From Urechis unicinctus (Eukaryota > Annelida > Polychaeta > Xenopneusta > Urechidae): a stretch of 64,000 nt of DNA. The notes under the pieces were generated by a model. That model was not told where the DNA came from and searched no databases. It saw nothing but the letters and a program-made list of their open reading frames with translations. Position numbers and translations under genes: made by a program. Shown here in pieces: positions 11,160 to 20,833 of the stretch; the stretch's first letter is position 1, and each line of letters opens with the position of its first letter. The stretch is taken from NCBI GenBank assembly GCA_034190875.2, contig CM067350.1:23267480-23331479 (forward strand), given 5' to 3'.

Positions 11160-12370
11160 ATGGCGAATGTTTCGGAGATAGATGTTGAGTTGGACGTTTT
11201 GACGATGGAGTTTTGAGTTGAAGAGCTTCAAATGTTTGAGCAATCAAATACGGAGGATGTAGCTGGTATTGTGCCGTACAGATTCGAACCATATCTGCCC
11301 GAAAACAGCGCCAGCGAATCTGACAGTGACTGGACTGATTCTCGTGTTCCGAGGAGCAATAATCCGGACTTGAACCGTCTTCAAAACAATGACTGGTGAG
11401 TCCCATTGGAATTGTAATTACTGCATGAAACTATCTTTTCCATTGATTTTATATTATAAATGAAGAATACCTTTTTCGTTTGATACCGTTTTCGTTTTTC
11501 TTGGTGGTATTCGATGTGGTTTTAATCGCCAACGAACATGTTGTTGTTGCCATCTTTAAAATACTTTTTTTAGAATTCATGTCATCCCGATAAAACTATC
11601 AAACCTGCTTGGTGGAACATTTACACATGTAATACAACCCTTTCATTGACCACCCTAATCTTAGTCTTAGACAGAGTCTGGCATGTATTTGATAGGTTTT
11701 TGAAACCCTGGTTTCAGGTACCAATGTAGAGGCTGCTTAACCATGCCAACTGTCATGGAAAGTGTCTGTTGTGTGGAGCAGGAGAAAGTGATGGTTAAAA
11801 TAGAAAATTTACCAGAAATTAAATGTGTGACGCAGCATCCAAATTTTAATGCTGTATGTCTCAATGAAGATGTGTTGGAGACAGCATACTACGCCTGCAA
11901 GCAGCATCATGGTCCATGCAGGGGAAACAAGTAAGTATTGACAGACAACAAACACCAAATTATAAATTTATCTTGGAAAAGAAATCCCCACATTACTGGG
12001 TCATTTATACTCAAATGAATGACGTTTTCAATTCAGACTGAATTATCAATACAGTTTACACCAGGATAACATTATTTTTGTGACTCAATCATCAAATAAA
12101 TGTATGGGTTAAAATATCATATTTATTCAGCACTGTAAAGATGTTTAATGGTTTAAGGATTTGTGTATGGTTGTGTGTTACAGCTGGAAGCGTTACGCTG
12201 GATATAGGCAGTTTATCCCGTGGTGCTACCATTATCTTGGCAAGAGAAATCGCATCCCTATACCATCCTATGTGACTTCAGTCATCCGAAAAATATTTCC
12301 AGAGGAGAAAAACAATTTGGGATATTCAGATGGAACTAGCACTCAGAGAAGCGAGAGCGGAACTGATTGA
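11160..12370 (+). pseudogene. P2X7-ballast-domain protein gene, three exons, one in-frame stop
   Basis: Exons 11160-11395, 11718-11930 and 12184-12370 join in phase through GTGAGT/TTTCAG and GTAAGT/TTACAG sites. Exon 1 holds an acidic leader with IVPYRFEPYLPE, and RLQNNDW at the junction. Exon 2 has the Cys cluster CRGCLTMP, then SVCCVEQEKV, then CVTQHPNFNAVCL. Exon 3 has YAGYRQFIPWC, YLGKRNRIPIPS and VIRKIFPEE. This matches the cytoplasmic ballast domain of vertebrate P2X7 receptors (CGxC, CC, AYR, LPSC, IRxxFP), here without any channel domain; the Cys of LPSC is Tyr. One TGA lies at codon 19 of exon 1; starting at the Met at 11232 would avoid it, so function is not excluded. It is convergent with the THAP transposase gene at 12590-13614. 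Confidence 0.75.
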
Positions 12371-12589
12371 CTGCTTGGTGCTTTTCTGGGATCTCGAAGG
12401 TGGAGTTCAGATTGGGTGGGATCTCCAATGCTTCCATCTCCTCATCATTTCTGTCACTGGTCTTGCATATGCTGACTGTTGTTGCCAAAAGATCTTCTAC
12501 ATAGCCTGTATTGAATATATGTATTAGTTGTTCATTTGAGATTACAGATTATAATTTTCACATAAAAGTGAAATTTCGAAAAAATCCCT

Positions 12590-13614
12590 ACAATAAGATG
12601 GATCATTCAGCACTTTCCTCACTGTGTGACCTCCTCCCTTGTGTTTGGGGTAGTGGAGGCTGTACATGTCATTCTTTGTTGTCGTCCAGCCTTTTCATTG
12701 AAATGCATAGTTGCAATGATTGATTTGAACCTTTCTATCAGTTTGAAATAGGATAAGTTTGTGCTTTTCATGTTTGATTTATTGGATGTTTTGTGATAAG
12801 TTGGATTCAGCAGTAAATTAACTTCATTCATGACTAGAATGAATGACGTGAGGAAAGATACTTTATGAAATTAAACGGCTTGTTTATTCCACTTTGTTTT
12901 TGTTTATGGATCCACTTGTCAACAACAATCCTACATTTGAAAGAAGGGTAAAATCTAACTAGTTACCAACTTCTAAGCTAAGCAGACTGGGATAGTTGAA
13001 AGATTTACCAGCAAAGTAGACCAGGGTAACAGAAAGCATAGGTTTTTGGAGCAAACTGGATCAGAAGGCTGTGGAAAGCCTTTATGTAGGAGGTCTGGGC
13101 ATTGCCTGATAGTCTCTTGATGTCCTTGCACAATCTCTTGTTGGTGATCATTTTTTTCCAATTCTATGGCACACCTCGTATCTAAGGATATAAAGAGCAA
13201 TTTAACTGTAAGATATTTTTTTGTAATTCAAGGAAATTTAAGGAACTTGTGAAAAGTAAACATCTAAGAGATTTTTGCAATATGTCAGCTCACCTTTTGG
13301 TGCTCCCTTTTCTCCACTGCCTTAGACTTTCTGAATGGTGGCAAATCCGTGCACCCTCTCTTGAATATGGTTGGAACAGCAGTTGGGAGAATATTTCGGG
13401 AACATTTGTACCCAAATCCGATAGATTCTCTCACTGCAAGTGCCTGGTCAAAACATTCCGGTCCAAAATGCTCGCTACACAAACGCGAGTGGGTTGTCGT
13501 ACCCGGCCAATCTGCCCTTGTACGCTGCAACTTCTCCTCTCCAGGAAAACTGAATAATTGAACGCTTTCCGAAGAAAAGTTCGAACAATTCGCGGCCACG
13601 CAGCGTTTTGGCAT
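12590..13614 (-). pseudogene. THAP-domain Kolobok-type transposase, degraded
   Basis: Exon 1 (13614-13294) encodes an intact THAP zinc finger: MPKRCVAANC, LFSFPGEEKLQR, RLCSEHF (the C-x2-H pair) and AVPTIF, ending at a GTGAGC donor. Downstream, about 13175-13009 reads LCKDIKRLSGNAQTSYIK then AFHSLLIQFAPK, and about 12790-12590 reads ATMHFNEKAGRQQ, then in another frame YPKHKGGGHTVRKVLNDPSY. These match the C-terminal catalytic part of THAP-bearing transposases. At the likely third catalytic acid (family SSxEAFHS) the residue is Lys, and there is a frameshift between the last two blocks. The middle of the transposase is missing, so this copy cannot be active. Confidence 0.75.
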
Positions 13615-14173
13615 GACTTATCCAGATTAAACAATATATAAATTCACGGTTGACACGTGGGTTTTATGGTAGGGAAAGAAACTCCGGCTCTGACAGCGCC
13701 AGCACATCTATCGAAGCTGACTAGGGCTGCAGAAACTGGGACCCCCTATATGCGTCATTTCCGGTTTACCTTGGCTCACGCACGAAATGCCGCTTCGCTC
13801 CAAAGAACGTTTAATAACTCTTTTATTATTCATCGGTGGCCAAAAACTCCAACACCATTCAACTCTTTGTTTTATATCAAAATGCATCATTTCGATAAGT
13901 TTGTATTTAAATATCTATTTAAGTGCAAGACAGTATGGAAGAAAACGTTTCTACCATGAGATACTTGGATCAGATGGAAATATCCGTCATTGAGGTAACT
14001 GTTTTGGCGGGAACGAGGCTCTGCTCACGTAAGAAACTAATATAAAAACCAGTTAAGATAGATTTACTATGTAAACCAGTTATTTTTTTGTACTCCTACA
14101 TTTGTTTTCAAATGGCCGTGTTCAAATTATTGCATTAATAACTTATAATACACATAATGTTCTACTGAGACAA

Positions 14174-14226
14174 TAGCGTAGGGAATCAGTGCTCGCCTCG
14201 CCCCCGGGCATACCGGGTTCGATTCC
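14174..14226 (+). other. tRNA-like sequence with pol III A and B boxes
   Basis: An A-box-like TAGCGTAGGG at 14174-14183 and a perfect B box GGTTCGATTCC at 14216-14226 surround CTCGCCTCGCCCCCGGG, which resembles an anticodon arm. The T arm pairs only partly and no acceptor stem forms. It is most likely a tRNA pseudogene or SINE head inside the hAT element, not a working tRNA. Confidence 0.45.
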
Positions 14227-14299
14227 CCGTCCGGCTGATTTGTCTTGTAACAATTTTAATTTTAAATACCATTATTAATTATTGTAGTTTTCTTTTCCA

Positions 14300-16321
14300 G
14301 AGCATTTGGAACAAGTAGTAAGCTGCGAAAACTCAGCGGAAAATGGTTAATAGAAACACCATGGTTGAGGTACTCCATGACAAAGGATGCCGTCTTTTGT
14401 GTGAACTGCTGTTTATTCGGATGCATAGACGGACGAGAGAAAACCTTTACAGCCGGCACATGGGATTGGAAGAATATTCCCATGTTAATAAAACGTCATG
14501 CAGTCGAAAAATCAAATCTTGATGGGTCTGTTCGTGCCAAAGGCTATATGGATATCTTGTCGGGAAATTTGTATCTTAAACAAAACCGTATCCACCAGTA
14601 CGAAAGAATCGGTACACATAAATTGTTACATATAGTCCAGAATTATTGAAGTAATTGTGCTTTGTGCAAAGCAGAATATATCATAACGTGGTCACATCGA
14701 AAATAACAGCAATTTCATGGCTATACTGAGGACCATTGCACAAAATGACCAAATCCTAGCAAAACATCTAGACAACGCACACTATGACAGTAAATACACT
14801 TCACCAGAAATCCAAAATGAATTAATTGGCATCTGCGCAAGTCAGGTGAAGATACAACTTTTGGAAGACTGTCGGTGGTGCCCCTATTACGCCATTACGG
14901 TTGATGATGCAACAGACAAATCGACAAAAGAGCAACTGTCTTTTTGCGTGCGTTTCGTCGATTGGAGTTGCGTAGTCCGAGAAGTATTTCTTGGATTCGT
15001 CGAGTGTGAATCGATCAAGGGAGTCGCACTTTGCGCAAAAATTGTGGAGTTCTTGCAAGAAGCAAATCTCGATATACTTAAGATCAGAGCTCAGTACTAT
15101 GATGGCGCGTTTAACATGTCTGGTAAATTTCGGGGACTTCAAGCACTTATCCGTGAACGTTCATCACATGCAAAGTACGTGCATTGCAAATCGCATTGTT
15201 TGAATCTGTCTTTGTTCCATAGTTCGAACATTCCTTGTGTCAGATCCATGCTGTCGACTGTTCAGGACACAAGCTTTCTGTTTGATTATTCAGCTAAACG
15301 GTTGTTCGCATTCCAGGACGAGCTGTCACGCGATGCTACTACGCAAGAGGAACCGACGCACTAAGCTCCGTACTCTGTGTGAAACACGTTGGTCCAGTCG
15401 GGCAGACGGTCTTGAAACTTTCAAGAATGCGTTCACTGTAGTTGTTCAACATTGGAGATGTTGCAGGCAGATGGCGACGAAAAGGCGGGGCAATATCTTG
15501 CCGCCATATTACGATTCGAATTTATAATCGCGCTGCTTGTGGCGGAACACATTCTGAGTAGCACCGTTCCCCTGACGAATCTCCTACAAAAGCAGGACAA
15601 CGACTTGATGCATGCTGTGAATGAAACACGCGTATTAAGCTGTGCAACGATGAAAGGGCTGACCAGTATGTTTGGGATGCACTTTACGACAAGGCCGGAG
15701 ATGCTAGCGCCGATTTTGACATTCAGCCATCAATGCTGAGAAGAGTTAGTCGACAGCAGAACAGAACTAACCCTGATGTCCAAACAGTGTCCCATCACTA
15801 CAGGGTTACTTTGTATAATGCTTTCCTGGACCATTTAGTTCAGGAAATGGAAACTTGCATCCTGGGTAATGAAGATCGGTACTGGGCGCAACACATATTG
15901 CCTTCGAAACTGGTTGAACTGCAAGATAATATGCTGCCGACAATATATGCCGCTTTTGCCCCCGACTTCCTCAAACATACAGACATTCCAGTCGGAAATT
16001 GCTAGATGGAGAGTTAGATGGAGTATGACAGACATAAAGGCTTCAAGACTCCAAGACACCCTACAGCAGACGTGCAACGACTTGTATCCTTGCATTTGTA
16101 ACATCATTGGGGTCCTTTTGACAATGCCACCAACGTCGGCCACATGTGAAAGGTCATTTAGTGGAATGAAAAGCATAAAAAACAATTTGCGAACAACAAT
16201 GACGTCTGACAGGCTGTCGTCGCTAGCCCTGATCCATGTTCACAAGGACATGAACATCGATGTTGACCAAGTGATTAACGTGTTTGCCTCAGAGAAATGC
16301 AGAAAAATAATTTTTTTCTAA
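14300..16321 (+). pseudogene. hAT transposase, ZMYM1/DUF4371-like, frame-disrupted
   Basis: After a TTTTCCAG acceptor the plus strand encodes an N-terminal zinc-finger-type region (DAVFCVNCCLFG, then NIPMLIKRHAVEKSN). The RNase H-like catalytic core follows with VDDATDKSTKEQLSFCVRF (first Asp), YYDGAFNMSGKF (second Asp) and HCKSHCLNL. The C-terminal hATC dimerisation region has TMPPTSATCERSFSGMKS, which includes the catalytic Glu, and LRTTMTSDRLSSLALIH. All three acidic residues survive. The frame is broken by a stop near 14678 and shifts near 15340, 15450, 15700 and 16000. A possible upstream exon, MEENVSTMRYLDQMEISVIE at 13934-13993, ends at a GTAACT donor. Confidence 0.85.
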
Positions 16322-16903
16322 ATTGACGCCGGATTAATGTTACTTTGACATTGACTTGAAACGCATTCAGATGTTGATAAAGTTGATGTCGCTAGTTTTT
16401 CCTCTTGTCTTTTATTTGCAATAATTTATAGGGTATACAAAATACTCGAGAGTTAAAGCATATTATTTAACATAAAGGCATAGCATATATTCAATTCAAC
16501 AATATAATTATGTTAATGCAGAAAACAAACCTCAAGTGGAAAAAAGACGGCAAATAATGTATTAATTAACCATATAAAATCAAAGTTCAGTTGCTGTCAA
16601 ATTTATTCCAGTCATGCGACTTAAATGTAAGTAAAATGTCTTGATATATATGATCTACGAAATATTCTTAGTTGTACCAAATATACGCCAAAACGCACCT
16701 CGGACATTCTAGGGTCAAATTATTTTTTTTTGTGGGGGGAGCATGCCCCCAGACCCCCCTACATTTCGGCCTACACATTGATTCCATCCCAGCTACGCCC
16801 CTGCATGCTGATTCTACGAAAAAGGTGTGGTAACTTTGCGATTGGATGGGTAAGCTTGGGCGATGTTCAAGGAAAGTTTGACCGAATAGAATGAAGGGTA
16901 TGA

Positions 16904-17022
16904 GCGAAGTCTCGTGAGTCCGGACAACATGATTTTTTTTTCTCCCTTCCATTATGATATACAAAATATATTATCATAATGCTAGTGTAGGGAAATCATG
17001 ATGTTCGAACTCGAGTGCCTGT
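16904..17022. mobile_element. MITE B copy (ends CAGGCACTCGAG)
   Basis: About 118 bp. The right half reads ATTATCATAATGCTAG, then GGGAAATCATGATGTTCGAA, then CTCGAGTGCCTG. The left half is a diverged inverted match (GAGTCCGGACAACATGATTT). It is the same family as 39002-39114. Confidence 0.6.
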
Positions 17023-17034
17023 GGGTGTAGGGAG

Positions 17035-17715
17035 AGAGAACAGCACTACATCACGCTGGAAGACCTATTGAAACTTATATACACGAACACGCTGTTGGAT
17101 CTGGTGACGGCGTTGGTGACGGAACGTTGTTTTGGTTGTGAAACGGAGCACCCGAGTCAATTGGAACACCATGTGTGTATATTATAGGGAGTCAATGAGT
17201 ATCGAAGAATGATTCAAGTCGTGCATGGCATTCCACTGCAACGTGTGGACGACGCGCTGGTAACACAGTTATGGGAGCTGATTTTGGTGGCGATGGAGCC
17301 CCGATAATCATGGTAAGAAGCGTGTAAATGTTGTGTACTGAAATTACACGGTGTTGGTTAGCTAGTGTGGAAGAATAGCTTGAACGCAGTGTCATTAATC
17401 AAATGCAAACGAGAAATTGTATAATAAGAAAATCACGTGCTGATGTGATCGTCCACGTGAATGAGCCTATATTGACTATGACACAAAGCTGACCCTCATC
17501 ATTCATTGTACCATCGACCTACCAACATAACACCCGCAACATGCACTCATTGTCAAAACGTATTTACTAGAAAATATAACATGTTACGTCATGCTAAACA
17601 CTGGTGTCCACAGAACCCGACGACCACATCACGAACTGCCGATGTATGTGATACACCTCAAGTACCGAGGAAATCCCGGGAAAACCGACGGGCGACGACC
17701 CTGATCATCATTTAA
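17035..17715 (+). pseudogene. Cys/His-motif coding remnant followed by a C2HC zinc-finger ORF
   Basis: From 17041 the plus strand reads about 90 codons of protein-like sequence: YITLEDLLKLIYTNTLLDL, then LVTERCFGCETEHPSQLEHH, then MIQVVHGIPLQRVDD. At 17506-17715 a 69-codon frame contains TCTHCQNVFTRKYNMLRHAK then HWC, a C-x2-C/H-x4-C finger. The spacing suggests two parts of one gene. I feel the RCxGCxxxHPSQ motif is a family signature but cannot name the family. If it proves virus-like it should be treated as a fossil; it is broken. Confidence 0.45.
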
Positions 17716-18589
17716 TCCATGGCATCACCCGTATTAAAACGTTATCCTAAAGAAACCAAAGAAATCAATTAAATATGTATTTATTGCGTTGGTTTGTTGT
17801 TGTCAGTTTCAACCGCTGCAGCCGCCTAGCAACAATATGTCAAATATGGACTCGAGATTAAAACATACAATCACCTGTGTCATGGCCGTGGCATGACTTA
17901 CCGGGTGACGAAAAATGTCAGTCCCATGTTGACCTAATCCCCGAAGGTATAGTGTGGTTTTGCGGAGAATGGCAGAACTTTCACAGCAAGTTACCTCAGA
18001 TCTAATTTATGGAAGTCCAGGGGTCGAAATAAGCGAGGGCCTGATAACACAGTCACGCGGCCAGTGCCAGCGGATGGATTTGTGCGCGAAAACAACATGA
18101 GGGTGGTATCAGACATGCGATTTACATTGTTGTGGATGAAGCGCTGTTCAGACCGCATCGAGTCTAGGGAGGTAAGGGAGAACTAATGAAGGAAGTAGCC
18201 ACGTAGATGTAGGCGACTGAGAGAGTCGCTGTGGGTGTTGAGGCAGTCTGTTATAGGGTGACAGATGATATAAATCCAATCAGATTCGACATCCAGAACA
18301 ATAAACACATGGTGACATCAGTGGATACGACATGTGTGTCTGTGGTGCCAAAACATCAAATAAAAGTTAAATGTCTTTATACACACCAACCACCACTAGA
18401 TGTCCGCTTTGAAATCTTTGGTGAGTTTTGTTCTTTGCCTTAATTGTTTTAGAGGACGCATAGTGTCCTACCTCCCCGTTCTGTGTGAGAAAACCACGTC
18501 GACCTGCCTGTCAAATGCTGTTACTGACGCATCGTCGAGAAGAACAATTAATTCCTATACCTTTTGCCTAGGCAAATGCAGCGATTGCC
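17716..18589. other. No recognised feature
   Basis: The open frames are short and show no domain. I see no terminal repeats or tandem arrays. Confidence 0.4.
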
Positions 18590-18900
18590 TTTATGAGTTG
18601 ATTGTGATTCAGTCACCATCGATTTTAGAGTAAGCAATTGCGAAACCTAGATTTCTTAATGTAGCAATTGCTTGTTGTAGATGAACTGTTGGGGTGTGGA
18701 GCTTATCAGAAACAATGGGAGCGTCGTCCAAGTAGACCATCGCTATTATCCTTTATCTGACTAGAATTCATTGGAATATTTCGATGGAAAATCAAGCACC
18801 AAATGGTGTGGCACAGCCAGGTTGAATGTTTGGGGCCTTTGGGTGTCCACTGTAACCCAGCGTATCACCAGAGATCCGGGTCAAGGTGTGCAATTTGCAA
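18590..18900 (-). mobile_element. Retroelement reverse transcriptase fossil
   Basis: The minus strand contains MVYLDDAPIVSDKLH and LQQAIATLRNLGFAIAYSK, the palm region of an LTR-type or DIRS-type RT (YLDD then HL...L..LGF.I...K). A PFGA segment lies just upstream in the coding sense. It is a broken fossil of about 300 bp. I see no LTR or flanking domain, so Ty3/Gypsy versus DIRS cannot be settled. Confidence 0.55.
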
Positions 18901-20633
18901 ATAAATCTTAATCTAATAGCAACTTGGCGTTATAAGCATTATGGCATCTTGCACCGCCTGATTCTCGTTGGTTGGCTCCAATCGTGAATAAGCCCTATTT
19001 TCCTATTGAGCTTTTGGGGTGGCTGCTAGTGCATCCACTTACGCTTGGACATGCTTCACTGCCTTGTAACGACCTTCTTCTACTTAATTGTTATATATTC
19101 TCATCACTTGTTTCCAGGTAGAGACTCATAATATGTTGTGACTTTATATGAGGTTGGATAGGTAAGAATCGGGAAGACAAGTGAAGGTGGTAGGTTTATT
19201 ATGCCGAAGCTGTTTGTGATTCCATTGATGAAGAGCTGTTCTTCAGGATCTCCCTTCATCCCTTCATTCCATGTAATGAGGTCAGGCGTTGAGGAGGTCG
19301 ATGTGGATGGGTCATTATTGACTAGTCTAACTCTGCCCCCCCCCCTTCGATGTTTTATGAGTTGTACTGACTGTGCTCTGTAAATGGATGCAATCCCTCA
19401 CAACCGGTGGCGGAGCATTTGAGTCGTTACATATTACATGTACCAGTATTGAACAGGCGACATGGTGATGTGCTTGTTGCTTGACTAGGTCTTGACTGAT
19501 GATGCTGTTTGGGGTTGTGGTTTTGTCGGGCGTCGAGGTGTACTTCTACCAGGTGAATGCATGGACCATGTCGTGTAACATTCCTAGGGGAAATAATGAG
19601 TTGATATATGGGTTTTTGTTGTGTTTGAAAACACGTTCAAGAGATCGTAGGTAAACATAAAAAAAGAAATGGACATATGCGGGTTAATGACGACGAGAGT
19701 TGTGCTATGGGTGAAGCTGATTTGTATTCTCATTCGACTGTGGACTGGTAGTCTTTTACCTTTGAAGAGATGACTGGAATTGACGAAAGCTTTGCCAATC
19801 ACTAGCTCTCATATTGCTTGCCGTTTGAAAGGCAACATGAAGGCTTCATATATCACAATATTGGATATCAGTCCACATAACATTTACATCTCAACTAAAG
19901 TATCTCTCCTTTCACACTCAGAAATCAGAAATGATAGAGAGCAACAAACAACCCTTTACTAGGACATTGCATGCAGAAAATATTAGTCAAGCGATTGCAT
20001 GATTGGAATAAATGACCAATGTTTAGTTGTTGATGCCAATTTTACGAAGACAAATATCCAGTATCGCATAATATTGATCTACTGCAGTTGAAGCACTTTT
20101 ACGAATAAAAATAACATATCATCCCAAGAATTGGCACGGGAAGAGTCGTTAACGGAATCTTATAATATATATGAAGGTAAGGAAAGTAAAAGATTCAAGG
20201 AAATAAATTTAACCTCCTGGATTGTCAAGATTATTCATACCGTCATTTGTTTTGACCAAACGAAACGAAGGTCATTCTTTACATCCAAGGCTGGTTCTAT
20301 TAAGGCTGCAGAAGAGTGTTCCACACGACATGTGTGACATGTAAAGTTGCAGTCAACACATTTCGCTGAATTGATTGGTGATATATGTAAACGCTTTGTC
20401 ACTGTTTACTTATTTTAGGATGTTATTCAAAGTGCGATTCGATGGTCTGATATCGTGCTGTATATCAGACTAGCATTTCGTTTTCTGCATTTGTATATAA
20501 GATTTGGCAGAGTAATTGGCCGGCCAGTGTTTCTGAAGCTAAGAAAATTGCCGTGGGTTCGATAGGTTATAGTATTGCAAAAACAAGTGTGTACATGGCA
20601 TAGTTACATTCATCAGGGAAGATGCATACTTAC
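18901..20633. other. No recognised gene
   Basis: It contains a short C tract near 19338 and several 60-70 codon frames without domain signatures. It may include further decayed retroelement sequence linked to the RT fossil at 18590-18900. Confidence 0.35.
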
Positions 20634-20833
20634 ATCCGACTTGTAATAGCAGTGTTGAAAACTCCAAGTATATTGTTCTCCTGTTTGTAACGTTCAAACA
20701 CGTTGCTTGGTGTTGCAGCCGAAGTCTGCTGATGTTGACTTTTGACAGCTTTCGACCTATATGTCCCTGCTGCGTCAAAAGATACGTGGCCGATGTTGTT
20801 TCCGACACAATACATAATTATGTACGTAAATGC
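20634..20833 (-). CDS. Candidate internal exon of an unrecognised gene
   Basis: On the minus strand an acceptor-like GTACAG is followed by an open frame reading AFTYIIMYCVGNNIGHVSFD, AAGTYRSKAVKSQHQQ, then TPSNVFERYKQENNILGVFN and TAITSR. It ends at a near-consensus donor, GTAAGT (20633-20628). Composition is protein-like, and both splice sites fit an internal exon. I do not recognise the family and find no partner exon within several kb. It could be an exon of a gene with very long introns or chance coding. Confidence 0.4.

Larger units (their letters stand above)
10964..13920. mobile_element. Kolobok-like element 1 (THAP transposase plus P2X7-ballast gene), ends approximate
   Basis: Inferred nested unit containing two convergent genes: the ballast-domain gene (plus, 11160-12370) and the THAP transposase gene (minus, 12590-13614). 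TTAA sites at 10960-10963 and near 13905 or 13920 are candidate target duplications, since Kolobok elements duplicate TTAA. I could not find inverted ends as clear as those of the second element at 46670-51730, so the limits are provisional. It lies in the 5' half of the hAT element. Confidence 0.5.
10689..16803 (+). mobile_element. hAT DNA transposon with a nested Kolobok-like element
   Basis: The left end CAGGGGCGTAGCTTCC and the right end (read inwards) CAGGGGCGTAGCTGGG share a perfect 13-bp terminal inverted repeat. CATGC abuts both ends, but a clean 8-bp hAT target duplication is not visible. The transposase is on the plus strand at about 14300-16321. The first 3 kb are disturbed by a nested unit (about 10964-13920). 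The element is now non-autonomous because its transposase frame is broken. Confidence 0.85.

Noticed and set aside
14161-14240. Functional tRNA gene
   Set aside because: No acceptor stem can be formed and the T stem is imperfect; only the pol III boxes are convincing.
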